Shown here: in pieces, positions 53,791 through 62,273 of the stretch
How positions within the stretch are numbered: position 1 is the stretch's first letter
Layout of the letters: the number at the start of each line of letters is the position of its first letter
From: Caballeronia sp. dw_276
Lineage (GTDB): Bacteria; Pseudomonadota; Gammaproteobacteria; Burkholderiales; Burkholderiaceae
Direction of reading: 5' to 3'
DNA length: 64,000 nt
NCBI RefSeq assembly: GCF_018449635.1
Contig: NZ_JAAVUV010000002.1
Location: forward strand, 576,197 to 640,196
The notes under the pieces: model-generated
Databases searched by the model: none
What the model was told of the DNA's origin: nothing
Seen by the model: only the letters and a program-made list of their open reading frames with translations
Made by a program: the position numbers and the translations under genes

Positions 53791-56133
53791 TTACTTGATC
53801 AGGCTCAGGTAATTGCCACTTGGGTACGCGGTGTTCAACCACGTCGTCAAACGATTCACCTGTGTCTTGTCGATCCCGTCAGCTTGCATCTGCGGAATCT
53901 GGTTCCACGTCCACGTCGGGAAGTTTTCAACCGTGCCGCCCGATACCGTCCCGTGAACATAGTCGATCGCGCACAGGCTTCGCATGCTCCAGAAGCAGGT
54001 GGTCTCGCCGGAGACTGCATTGGCCTGGCCTTCGCGTTGCCACGAGTTGATGTTGAAACTGGTCGTGGTGTCCATCCAGTTCGACAAGAACGCGTTGACG
54101 ACCGCTTGCTCCGTTGCGGGGCTGGTGCCTTTCCAGACACCGGCCTGACCGCCGTTCCATACATCCAGCGGACTGCTGTCGCGAATGGTCCAGCCGCGCG
54201 TGACATCGGTTACGCCCACGCCGTTATCCATTTCCTGCGCGCCCTTCAGCACGTACAAGAGGTTGCGAATCGGCTCAGGACGGCCGCTGCTTTGCGATAG
54301 GTTGTTGAGCAGGCCATACGCGTATTGCCAGTCGGTCGGCAAATGCACGTTATGCGCGCCCGAACCCGGGTTCAGCAGGATCTGCAGGTAATACCACTGG
54401 TTCGCCTTCACGTAATGCGCCACCGCGCTGCCGAACATGCTGTTGTCGGCGGGGAAGCCCTGGATATGCGGCGATACGTTGAAGACAAACCGCCAGTATC
54501 CGCACCAGCCGCGTTTTTCGGCTTTGGGCGCTTTCTGCGTGTTGACCCAAGCCGTCGGACAATTGGTTTCCAGCGAGAAATCCTGTGCAAGCTCCCACGA
54601 TTTCATCAGTTGCCACTGAGCCGTGCCATACAGGTTCTTCTGTTGCGCGATCGTGTAGCTGCCGCTCACGCCTTCGTTCGGCGGCGCAAACCGTTCGCCG
54701 AATTCAACGCCCCAGTAATAGAGGTTGCCGAAGATATCGCCGGTCTTGCCTTGCGCGTAACTCGTGCCGCCATTCGCAAGCTGGCTGCGCATGTTGTACG
54801 TAGCCGTACCTGTTCCTTCACCCGCGTATTCCTTGTTCAAGTTGCCATTCGTGAAATAGTCGCCCCATGCATCTTTAGGGTGAATGCGCGGAACCCAATG
54901 ATTCCAGTCCGGCAATTGAAAGGCGATCGGGATTTCGCGGAGGTTGATTTGCCCCTTCGTCGATATCGCCGCTTTATTGACGCCACTCGGGAAGATCGTG
55001 GCAAGCGTATCGAGGTCATTTTCCGATACCGCATCAATCCCGGCGCCGCACGTCCAGTCGCTTACCGGCGCGCTATCAAGACCAGGACCCGGCTGATACG
55101 GCGGATTCCACGGACGGCATTTTGGTCCCGGCACAGGATTCGTGCTGGCGAGGCTACGGATATAGCTGGCGATCTGCATGCCCTGATTCTGCGACAAGCC
55201 ATGATATTCGCTTCGTATGACGATCGAATTATTCGAGTAATTGAACTTGAACAAATCGTTTCCGCTCGCGCTGTGGCAGTCCATGCAATGCGCCTTCAAC
55301 TGCTTGCCCGAATTGATCGGCGAGTCAATCAGCGTTGCGGTTTGCCACAGCTTCTGACCCGCGGAGATATCGGCTGTATTCGCAAGCGGCGCGGTCCATT
55401 TGGTCGGATCGTCCTGCGCGAAACTGTTGCTCGCAATCAGCGCGTTGCCCGATGCATCGAGCAGGTTGAACGAGAGCACGCGATAACCCGAGCTCACACC
55501 GTCAGTTGTGTTGAAACGGAAATTGATGGTGTTGCTGCCGTTGATACCACCCGTCACTGGAACGTTGAGCTTGATGGTGTCGTAACCGCCGCCGATGCCA
55601 CCGTACGCCTTGGCGTTGCCCAGCACCGTCACGTTTGCATTCGTCAGATCGATCCACTTGCCGCCGTTGACCTGAATCGAACCCTTGGCATCGTACGAAA
55701 GATTGTTGACCTGCATGGTCAAGGTCTTGGCCGATGCACCTGCAGGGACTGCGAGCGTAGCAGGTACGACAACGTTGCTGCCTGCGCCCATCACTTCGAG
55801 CGGCATGACCACGGCGCCAACAACCGGCGTCGTGGGCGTGGTGGCCGCCGGCGTGGTCACAGGCGTGGTTGGTGTTGCGGGCGTCGTGGTTGCGGGAGGC
55901 GTCGTGACTGGCGTCGCGGGCGTGGTGCTCGACGGCCTGCGCCTGCGCGCAGCGGCCGCAACGCTGCTGTCGTTGACGGTCGCAGCGCTGGCCGAGTCAG
56001 GCGTTGCACTGGCCACAGCTGCTGCAGTATTGCTGGATCCTGCGGCAGTATCGGAGCTGTCGCCACCGCCGCATGCGCTCAACATCGCGCTGGATGCGAA
56101 ACAAATTAACAATGCCTTATTGAGTTTTATCAT
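53791..56133 (-). CDS. Large secreted lipoprotein with CxxCH motif, unknown function
   Basis: The 780-residue protein starts with a lipoprotein signal (LLICFASSAMLSAC). Residues 22-105 form a low-complexity Ser/Ala then Thr/Pro linker with TPAT/TTPV repeats and a RRRR stretch. Residues 110-240 look beta-rich (LAVPAGASAKTLTMQVNNLS), perhaps a carbohydrate-binding or Ig-like module. CMDCH at 283-287 is a single covalent haem motif followed by a cytochrome-like helix (GLSQNQGMQIASYIRSLAS). The last 400 residues contain many Trp and Asn and match nothing I recognise. It is expected to be anchored to the outer membrane. No substrate or partner can be named. It is a single-gene unit with its own terminator. 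Confidence 0.7.
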   Translation of the reverse strand: MIKLNKALLICFASSAMLSACGGGDSSDTAAGSSNTAAAVASATPDSASAATVNDSSVAAAARRRRPSSTTPATPVTTPPATTTPATPTTPVTTPAATTPTTPVVGAVVMPLEVMGAGSNVVVPATLAVPAGASAKTLTMQVNNLSYDAKGSIQVNGGKWIDLTNANVTVLGNAKAYGGIGGGYDTIKLNVPVTGGINGSNTINFRFNTTDGVSSGYRVLSFNLLDASGNALIASNSFAQDDPTKWTAPLANTADISAGQKLWQTATLIDSPINSGKQLKAHCMDCHSASGNDLFKFNYSNNSIVIRSEYHGLSQNQGMQIASYIRSLASTNPVPGPKCRPWNPPYQPGPGLDSAPVSDWTCGAGIDAVSENDLDTLATIFPSGVNKAAISTKGQINLREIPIAFQLPDWNHWVPRIHPKDAWGDYFTNGNLNKEYAGEGTGTATYNMRSQLANGGTSYAQGKTGDIFGNLYYWGVEFGERFAPPNEGVSGSYTIAQQKNLYGTAQWQLMKSWELAQDFSLETNCPTAWVNTQKAPKAEKRGWCGYWRFVFNVSPHIQGFPADNSMFGSAVAHYVKANQWYYLQILLNPGSGAHNVHLPTDWQYAYGLLNNLSQSSGRPEPIRNLLYVLKGAQEMDNGVGVTDVTRGWTIRDSSPLDVWNGGQAGVWKGTSPATEQAVVNAFLSNWMDTTTSFNINSWQREGQANAVSGETTCFWSMRSLCAIDYVHGTVSGGTVENFPTWTWNQIPQMQADGIDKTQVNRLTTWLNTAYPSGNYLSLIK

Positions 56134-57100
56134 TATTTATGTTTTTGCGGAAAAGATTAGAAACCTCACGAAAAAAGCTGGTGAGGCTTGACGTCTTCAG
56201 AAGAAGCGTGATTTCCGCGGAAGCGAACACTTGCATGCTACGGACAGCGGCGAACGTGATTAACGCATGCACGGCGGTGCATTGATAATCCGTTCAACTT
56301 ATTCGTCAGATAAATTAGACAAAGTCGGCTGCTTTATGACGTGTTGTCTCAAGGCCGGCTGGTTTCGGCATAGGCTCTACCTCCACGCAAAAGTGGTCTG
56401 GATTCAATGCGAATTTGACGGGAACCACGCCCCGAAAGGCCGGGCGATCGACTCGAAATAGTCAGACAACAATACGCTACTAAATCATAAGTACTTGTTC
56501 AATCGAGGAAAAATAAATTCAGCCACCCTCGATTTGAAGTAAAAATTGCTTAATCAAAGGCAAAAACAAAAGGTTGCATGATTTGCACGAATCGAAAGCG
56601 CCATTGCACAATATGTCGAATCGTGCAATTTCCGAGGATAAATATGAATCGGGCATGACAATGGCGAATATCTAAAAGCATCGCCATTGCGCGTTCAAAT
56701 TCAAAGCCCTATATAACCCCTTTGCGCCGGGATTCTAAACGTATCGAATTGATTACTCGAACCCAAGAGTGTGACATTTTGTTAGATTTGGATTACAAGT
56801 CTATTCTTCTTATTAATTAATATTTAGGGTCGCAATTGAATCCGGCTGATGTCGGCCGCCTCGGAACGTGGCGGATAAAGACAGCCGGTTGGCTGCCAAA
56901 GCCTTGCCTGCAGGTACTTGGCGTTTTGTCTTAACTATGTGCGTAATGTCCTTAAGGGCAAATACTTTAGACATTTCAGATGACCCGCAGGCCACCGGAA
57001 GGCCAAATCTAATCAGTCGCGATTGTTGGTCATCGGCCACAAAAATTTTTCTAAGACATCGCACGTCGTCTTTCAGCCAAGTTGAATCAGACGTCGCATC
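56134..57100. other. Gene-poor region with an AT-rich core
   Basis: No convincing gene was found here. Short open frames (56267-56461 plus; 56813-57115 minus; 56868-57173 plus) lack ribosome sites, family character and typical codon use. The stretch from about 56440 to 56830 is far more AT-rich than the rest of the window and contains many homopolymer A/T runs. It may hold the promoter of the haem-motif lipoprotein and a horizontally acquired or decayed segment. The right end is the control region of the nitrogen operon, described separately. Confidence 0.6.
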
Positions 57101-57127
57101 GTGCATGGCGAGCACTTTAACGGTGCT
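57101..57127. promoter_or_regulatory. NtrC-like binding site
   Basis: AGCAC-TTTAACG-GTGCT (57111-57127 overall, GCAC 57112-57115 and GTGC 57123-57126) has the GCAC-N7-GTGC layout of NtrC sites such as those at glnA. A further GTGC at 57101-57104 puts three half-sites one helical turn (11 bp) apart. The dyad centre is about 107 bp upstream of the start site predicted from the sigma-54 match at 57200, a typical enhancer distance. Confidence 0.65.
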
Positions 57128-57199
57128 TGTGGTTCATCCTTTTCCCACATCGGTGCAAATCTGCGGTCCCTGAACACGGCCCAGAGGGCTCTCCTTCCA

Positions 57200-57216
57200 T
57201 GGCACGCTTCATGCAT
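57200..57216 (+). promoter_or_regulatory. Sigma-54 (RpoN) promoter of the nitrogen operon
   Basis: TGGCACG-CTTC-ATGCA matches the sigma-54 consensus TGGCACG-N4-TTGCW at all fixed positions but one. The invariant GG (57201-57202) and GC (57213-57214) have the required 10-bp gap. Transcription would start near 57226, inside the palindrome at 57217-57253 and about 60 bp before the first gene. Confidence 0.75.
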
Positions 57217-57253
57217 AGTGAATTATATTCAAGTAGCTTGAATATAATTCACT
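57217..57253. promoter_or_regulatory. 37-bp perfect palindrome over the predicted start site
   Basis: Arms AGTGAATTATATTCAAG (57217-57233) and CTTGAATATAATTCACT (57237-57253) are perfectly complementary around a TAG spacer. A 17-bp perfect arm is most unlikely by chance. It overlaps the predicted sigma-54 start site and lies 35 bp before the first ATG, so it may be a repressor operator or a stable 5' hairpin in the mRNA. A natural candidate binder is the XRE-cupin regulator at 62274-62915, which is inference. Confidence 0.8.
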
Positions 57254-57288
57254 AACCCATCATTGCGGCGCGACCGCACGGGAGCATC

Positions 57289-58146
57289 ATGCATAAGCCA
57301 CTTCGTACGTTTGTCCTGTCGATGACCGGCGCGTTTGCGCTGCTTGCATCGGCGCCCGGGTTCGCGCAGGGCAACGACCTGCTTGCACGCGTGAAGGCGA
57401 ACAAGGAGATCACCGTAGGCACAGAGGCGCGTTATGCGCCTTTCGAGTCGATCGAGAACGGCAAGATCGTGGGGTACGACGCGGACCTGCTGCAGTACAT
57501 ATTGAAGTCGCTGCCCGATGTAAAACTCAAGCAGCTCGACCTCCCATTCCAGGGCTTGCTGCCCGGCCTCGATGCCAAACGCTTCGACATGGTGATCACC
57601 GCCGTCACGGTGAACAAAGACCGTGCGAGCCATTTCGCCTTCACGTTGCCTGTTGCCGATGCCACCGCAGGCGTGCTGGTGCGTTCCAACGAAGCATCGA
57701 TCAAATCACCGAACGACCTGAATGGCAAGATCGTGGGCTCGCAAACGGGTTCCGCCCAGTTGCAGGCCTTGATGGCGCTCGATAAAAACCTGAAGGCCGC
57801 GGGCGGTCCGGGCATCAAGCAAATCAAGCAGTACGTCGCTTTCGATGAAGCCTACGCGGACCTCGCGGTCGGCCGGCTCGACGCGGTCGCGCAGTCGGTC
57901 GCGAACCTCGGGCCCTTGCTGAAGTCGCGTCCGGGCGTTTTCACAGTATTGCCGCAGAGCATTGGACCGAAGAGCTACTTTGCGTGGGTCGCGCGCAAGG
58001 ACGAGGACAGCGCCGCGCTGCTCAAGGTCTTTAGCGATGGCATTGCGCGTGCGAACAAGGACGGCACCATGAAAGCGCTGCAGATGAAGTGGTTCGGCAC
58101 GACCATGGATGTTCCTTCTGACGCAGTTCCCGAACCGTCGATGTAA
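57289..58146 (+). CDS. Polar amino-acid-type ABC transporter binding protein
   Basis: The 285-residue protein has a signal peptide (FVLSMTGAFALLASAPGFAQG) and a family-3 solute-binding fold (VGTEARYAPFESIENGKIVGYDADLL key part ARYAPFE; GSQTGSAQ; AVGRLDAVAQSV). Such proteins bind amino acids, opines or guanidino compounds. It is the first gene of the operon whose control region lies at 57101-57253. The next gene starts 15 bp later. Confidence 0.93.
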   Translation: MHKPLRTFVLSMTGAFALLASAPGFAQGNDLLARVKANKEITVGTEARYAPFESIENGKIVGYDADLLQYILKSLPDVKLKQLDLPFQGLLPGLDAKRFDMVITAVTVNKDRASHFAFTLPVADATAGVLVRSNEASIKSPNDLNGKIVGSQTGSAQLQALMALDKNLKAAGGPGIKQIKQYVAFDEAYADLAVGRLDAVAQSVANLGPLLKSRPGVFTVLPQSIGPKSYFAWVARKDEDSAALLKVFSDGIARANKDGTMKALQMKWFGTTMDVPSDAVPEPSM

Positions 58147-58161
58147 TCACCGTTCATCGAC

Positions 58162-58824
58162 ATGAACCCTCCCGATCTTCTCGCGCGGTGCGCAAGCTAT
58201 TTGCCGCAATTGCTGGACGGCGCGATCACCACGTTGTGGCTTTCCGCCATTGCGGTGGCGTGCGGTTTCTTCGCGGGCATCTTCATCTACATGATGTCGG
58301 CGAGCGAAAGCCGGACCTTGTCCACGGCCGCGCGCGTGTACGTCAGCGTGTTTCGCGGCACGCCCGTGCTCGCGCAACTACTGGTGTTCTATTACGTGCC
58401 CTCGGGCCTCGGATGGGCGATTCCCGGCGTGGTCGCGGCGGCAATCGGGTTATCGATGAATACGGCTGCGTATCAGTCGCAAATTCTCGGCACGGGATTC
58501 ACAGCTATTCCACGCGGGCAGATCGAGGCAGCGCAGACTTTCAATCTGACGCGGCGCCAGACCTTGTGGCATGTCGAGATCCCGCAAGTGGTCGCGCTGA
58601 CGCTGCCCGCGCTGGTCTCGGAGATGATCGATATCGTGAAGGCGTCGGCGGTGGTATCGGTGATTGCCGTGACGGACCTGATGCGTGTCGGGCAGCAATT
58701 GTCTTCGTTCAGCTACCGGCCGCTCGAGGTCTATACGCTCGCCGCGTGCTTCTATCTCGTGATCACGTCGATGCTTTCCCTCGCTGGAAGGGGAATCGAA
58801 CGGCGCATGGCACGGAGGGCGTGA
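58162..58824 (+). CDS. Polar amino-acid-type ABC transporter permease 1
   Basis: The 220-residue HisM/HisQ-type membrane protein has about five helices and the EAA loop of this family (IEAAQTFNLTRRQTLWHVEIPQ, key EAAQTFNLTRRQ). VFRGTPVLAQLLVFYY is typical of the N-terminal half. It begins 15 bp after the binding protein and ends 5 bp before the second permease. Confidence 0.93.
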   Translation: MNPPDLLARCASYLPQLLDGAITTLWLSAIAVACGFFAGIFIYMMSASESRTLSTAARVYVSVFRGTPVLAQLLVFYYVPSGLGWAIPGVVAAAIGLSMNTAAYQSQILGTGFTAIPRGQIEAAQTFNLTRRQTLWHVEIPQVVALTLPALVSEMIDIVKASAVVSVIAVTDLMRVGQQLSSFSYRPLEVYTLAACFYLVITSMLSLAGRGIERRMARRA

Positions 58825-58829
58825 CCAAC

Positions 58830-59483
58830 ATGAACAGCTTTCTCGCGCTCATTCCACGCTTTGCGGATGCCATTGTCGTTACGCTCGAAGTCAGCGTGCT
58901 GGCGGCCGTCGTTGGCGCGTCCGGCGGCTTTATGTTGAACGCGTTGCGCCTCACGTTTCCGAAGTGGCTCAGCGCGCCATATCGCGTGTATGTATGGCTT
59001 GTTCGGGGTACGCCGTACCTTTCGCAACTCGTGATTGTCTACTTTGGCCTGCCCGTAATCGGCATCACGATGACCGCCGTACAGGCGACCATTGTTTCGC
59101 TTGCGATCTATTCCGCCGCCTATTTCGCGGAGATCTTCCGCGCGGGCTGGGCCAGTATTCCACGCGGACATATGGAAGCGGCGCGCGCATTCGGCATCAG
59201 CCGATGGTCCGCGTTTCGCAGCATCGAACTGCCTCAGGCCGTTGCATTCGCCGTCCCGTTGCTTGCCAACCAGACCATTCTCGTCATCAAGGAAAGCGCG
59301 GTTGCATCGATCATCACGGTGCCGGAACTGACCATGACCGCAAGCGACATTGTCTCGTCCACATACACCTACATTGGCCCATACGCGATGTTGATCATCT
59401 GCTACTGGCTCCTTACGCAATGCGTTGCTGTTGCCTTCAAGTGGGCATCGGCGTTCATCGCACTTTCGCGCAAACCCTCATGA
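58830..59483 (+). CDS. Polar amino-acid-type ABC transporter permease 2
   Basis: The ATG at 58830 (GGAGGG upstream) gives 217 residues; the long frame starting earlier overlaps permease 1 out of phase. It has VWLVRGTPYLSQLVIVYF, the EAA loop MEAARAFGISRWSAFRSIELPQ (key EAARAFGISRW) and four to five helices. It completes the channel with permease 1. Its stop overlaps the ATPase start as ATGA. Confidence 0.93.
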   Translation: MNSFLALIPRFADAIVVTLEVSVLAAVVGASGGFMLNALRLTFPKWLSAPYRVYVWLVRGTPYLSQLVIVYFGLPVIGITMTAVQATIVSLAIYSAAYFAEIFRAGWASIPRGHMEAARAFGISRWSAFRSIELPQAVAFAVPLLANQTILVIKESAVASIITVPELTMTASDIVSSTYTYIGPYAMLIICYWLLTQCVAVAFKWASAFIALSRKPS

Positions 59484-60283
59484 GTTCACTTCCCATTCTC
59501 GAACTTCGCGCCGTGGGCAAATCGTATGGTGCGAATCGTGTGCTCAAGGGCATCGACCTCACCGTACAGCGCGGCGAAATTGTTTCGCTGATCGGACCGT
59601 CGGGCTCCGGCAAGACAACGGCGCTGCGCTGCATGAACTTCCTCGAAGCCTACGATGAAGGCGAGGTCTGGATCAAAGGCCAGTTGCTTGGTTATCGATC
59701 GGCGGGCCGCACAGAGCGTGACCGCGATAGCGAAAAGAGTATTGCCGAAGTGCGCCGGCCAGTTGCAATGGTCTTCCAGCAATTCAACCTGTGGCCACAT
59801 ATGACCGTGCTCGGCAACGTGGCGGCGCCACTGGTGCTATCGAAGAAAGCAGGCAAGGCCGATGCACACAAACAAGCGCTCGCTGCGCTCACACGCGTCG
59901 GTCTCGCCGAGAAGGCGAATGCGTATCCCGCGTCGCTGAGCGGCGGCCAGCAGCAACGCGTGGGCATTGCGCGCGCCTTGGCGATCGAACCCGAAGTCAT
60001 GCTGCTCGATGAACCCACGTCGGCGCTCGACCCCGAACTCGTGGAAGAAGTGTTGAGCGTGATCCGCTCGCTCGCGCAAGACGGCATGACGATGGTGATG
60101 GTCACGCACGAGATGAATTTCGCCGCCAAGATCTCGGATCACGTGGTGTTCATGGAAGCCGGAAAGATTGTCGAAGCAGGACCGCCTGAGCAACTCTTCG
60201 GCAACACGCGCACGCCGCGTTTGCAGCAGTTCCTGAAGCCCTGGTTCGATCGCAGCCTGACATCGGTCTCGGGAGTCGCATGA
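59480..60283 (+). CDS. Polar amino-acid-type ABC transporter ATP-binding protein
   Basis: The ATG at 59480 gives 267 residues. Walker A GPSGSGKTT, Q-loop VFQQFNLWPHMTVLGNV, signature LSGGQQQRVGIARAL, Walker B VMLLDEPTSALD and switch His THEMNFA are intact. An insertion after the first strand (LGYRSAGRTERDRDSEKS) is longer than in GlnQ. Its stop overlaps the start of the amidohydrolase (ATGA), so transport and catabolism are co-translated. Confidence 0.95.
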   Translation: MSSLPILELRAVGKSYGANRVLKGIDLTVQRGEIVSLIGPSGSGKTTALRCMNFLEAYDEGEVWIKGQLLGYRSAGRTERDRDSEKSIAEVRRPVAMVFQQFNLWPHMTVLGNVAAPLVLSKKAGKADAHKQALAALTRVGLAEKANAYPASLSGGQQQRVGIARALAIEPEVMLLDEPTSALDPELVEEVLSVIRSLAQDGMTMVMVTHEMNFAAKISDHVVFMEAGKIVEAGPPEQLFGNTRTPRLQQFLKPWFDRSLTSVSGVA

Positions 60284-61527
60284 TGCAAGACGACGCGATT
60301 AAAGCTGCCTCAAGCATCGATGCGAGCCGCCTTCTCGAATCCATCCAGACGCTTGCGAAATTCGGCGCCCGTGATGACGGTGGCGTCGACAGACCGGCAC
60401 TTTCCGCAATCGATATAGACGCGCGGCGGCATCTGATCGAACGCGCTGTTGCACTTGGCTGCACGGTCCGCACGGATGCTTGTGCAAATCTCTTCTTCCG
60501 GCGCGAGGGTCTCGAAGACTTGCCGCCGGTAATGACCGGCAGTCATATCGATACACAACCCACGGGCGGCAAACTCGACGGTTGTTATGGCGTGCTCGCG
60601 GGCTTCGAATGCCTCGCCGCGTTGAACGATGCCGGCATCCCGACGCGCCGCCCGTTCGAAGTAGTTGCATGGACCAACGAAGAAGGCACGCGCTTCCAAC
60701 CCGGCGCAATGGGTTCGAGTGCGTTCGTCGATCCTGCGTTGTTGGACCGTTATAAAGAAGCGAAGGACGGCGACGGCATCACGCTCGGTGCCGCACTTGC
60801 CGCTCATCGCGATGCCTTTTCTTCGCTCGAAACACGAGCCTCGCAAGACGCCCATGCATTCATTGAATTGCATATCGAGCAAGGTCCGCTACTCGAACTC
60901 GCCGATATCCCGCTCGGCGTAGTCACCGGCATCCAGGGCGTTCGATGGTACGCGGTCCACTGCAAGGGCGCGGCGGCTCACGCCGGCACCACCCCCATGC
61001 ATGCGCGCCACGACGCCATGACGCTCGCCGTCGCGGTGCGTGCGGAGATATCGGCGCTTGCTCACCAGTTAGGCCGCGACGACACGCGCATTACCTTCGG
61101 CCGATGGACCGTCTTGCCCAACTCCATCAACACGATTGCTTCGGACGTCACGTTCACGGTCGACTTCCGCCATCCGGACGCATCTGTCCTCGATGCGTTC
61201 GATACACAACTGAACGCGTGCATCGAACGTCATGCGGCCACGCACGAAGCGCTGTTCACGCATCCGCCGGTCACCTTCGCGCCCTTGGTCGTCCGGCGCG
61301 TCGCGGAAGCATGCAACGCGCTCTCATCACCCTCGATGAACATCACCTCCGGCGCATTCCACGACGCCATGTACCTGGCGAAGCATTGCCCGACCGCAAT
61401 GCTTTTCGTCCCGAGTCGCGGCGGCATCAGCCATAACCCGCTTGAAGCCACCGACGACGATCACCTCGTTCTGGGCACGCGCGCGCTCGCGCACTGCCTG
61501 GTCCGTCTTTGCAACGAAGCACCTTGA
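60280..61527 (+). CDS. M20-family amidohydrolase (N-carbamoyl/allantoate hydrolase type)
   Basis: The 415-residue metalloenzyme has GSHIDTQPTGGKLDG (metal His and Asp), WTNEEGTRF (Glu pair), ELHIEQGPLLE (metal His) and the late HDAMYLAKHCPTAMLFVPS with a further His. This is the AllC/HyuC/N-carbamoyl-L-amino acid hydrolase group, which cleaves ureido groups and releases ammonia or CO2 plus ammonia. In this operon a ureido intermediate formed from a guanidino compound is a reasonable substrate; that is inference. Confidence 0.88.
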   Translation: MMQDDAIKAASSIDASRLLESIQTLAKFGARDDGGVDRPALSAIDIDARRHLIERAVALGCTVRTDACANLFFRREGLEDLPPVMTGSHIDTQPTGGKLDGCYGVLAGFECLAALNDAGIPTRRPFEVVAWTNEEGTRFQPGAMGSSAFVDPALLDRYKEAKDGDGITLGAALAAHRDAFSSLETRASQDAHAFIELHIEQGPLLELADIPLGVVTGIQGVRWYAVHCKGAAAHAGTTPMHARHDAMTLAVAVRAEISALAHQLGRDDTRITFGRWTVLPNSINTIASDVTFTVDFRHPDASVLDAFDTQLNACIERHAATHEALFTHPPVTFAPLVVRRVAEACNALSSPSMNITSGAFHDAMYLAKHCPTAMLFVPSRGGISHNPLEATDDDHLVLGTRALAHCLVRLCNEAP

Positions 61528-61552
61528 AACCTATACGACTGAAGGAGTCACC

Positions 61553-62245
61553 ATGAGCACGCCGCACGTTGAACATCATCACGACAACAGCCATGAACTC
61601 GGCGAGAACGCCACGCTGCGCGAACCCATTTCCGCCGATGGCACGCCGGAGATCGGCAAGACCTATACGGTGCCGGCACGCAATGGCCGCGCGGTTCGTG
61701 TGAAGGCGGGTCAGACGATCCGCATTATCAACACGCACGGCACGCAGGTCTGCGACACCTGGATCTTCAATGCCAGTCACCTCGATGAATTCCTTTCGTT
61801 CGAACACGTGCGCGCGTCGCTCGACAAGGTGATCCCGCAAGCCGGCGATCCGCTGATGACCAACCATCGCCGGCCGATTGCCGAGCTTGTCGCCGATACT
61901 TCGCCCGGCGTACACGACACGCTGATGGCGGCTTGTGATTTGTATCGATACAAGAATCTCGGCGTGCATGGCTATCACGACAATTGCGCCGACAACATGC
62001 GCATGGCGCTGAAAGCGATCGGCCTGCGTGCGCGTGAAGTACCGCAACCGTTCAACCTGTGGATGAACATTCCCATCAAGCCGGACTATTCCATCGAGTG
62101 GCTCGCGCCGGTGTCGAAGGCGGGCGATCATGTGGACATCAAGGCCGTGATGGATTGCGTGGTGGTGATGTCCGCGTGCCCGCAGGATATTATTCCCATC
62201 AACGCGCTCAATCCGCTCGAAGTCGAATTCACGGTGCTGGCGTAG
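61553..62245 (+). CDS. DUF1989 (urea carboxylase-associated) family protein
   Basis: The ATG at 61553 has GAAGGAG 7 bp upstream and gives 230 residues. Three cysteines that bind metal in this family are visible (QVCDTWIF, YHDNCADNM, VMSACPQD), with a HGYHDNC motif. DUF1989 proteins accompany urea/guanidine carboxylase, and two of them form carboxyguanidine deiminase. Here there is a single copy without a carboxylase, next to an M20 hydrolase and a ureohydrolase, so a deiminase role on another guanidino compound is likely but unproven. The N-terminal His-rich run (HVEHHHDNSHE) is unusual. Confidence 0.88.
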   Translation: MSTPHVEHHHDNSHELGENATLREPISADGTPEIGKTYTVPARNGRAVRVKAGQTIRIINTHGTQVCDTWIFNASHLDEFLSFEHVRASLDKVIPQAGDPLMTNHRRPIAELVADTSPGVHDTLMAACDLYRYKNLGVHGYHDNCADNMRMALKAIGLRAREVPQPFNLWMNIPIKPDYSIEWLAPVSKAGDHVDIKAVMDCVVVMSACPQDIIPINALNPLEVEFTVLA

Positions 62246-62273
62246 ACCCCTAAACTTTAGAAGAGCCTTCCCG

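Noticed and set aside
54325..56109. 594-residue open frame antisense to the haem-motif lipoprotein
   Set aside because: The sense protein has a signal peptide, lipobox and CxxCH; the antisense product is Arg-rich without domains and no ribosome site.
56813..57115. 100-residue minus-strand open frame, first thought to be a response-regulator fragment (VADDQQ)
   Set aside because: The rest does not follow a receiver domain, there is no ribosome site, and its 5' part overlaps the NtrC-like half-sites.
56868..57173. 101-residue plus-strand open frame
   Set aside because: It has no family character and runs through the NtrC-like site of the nitrogen operon.
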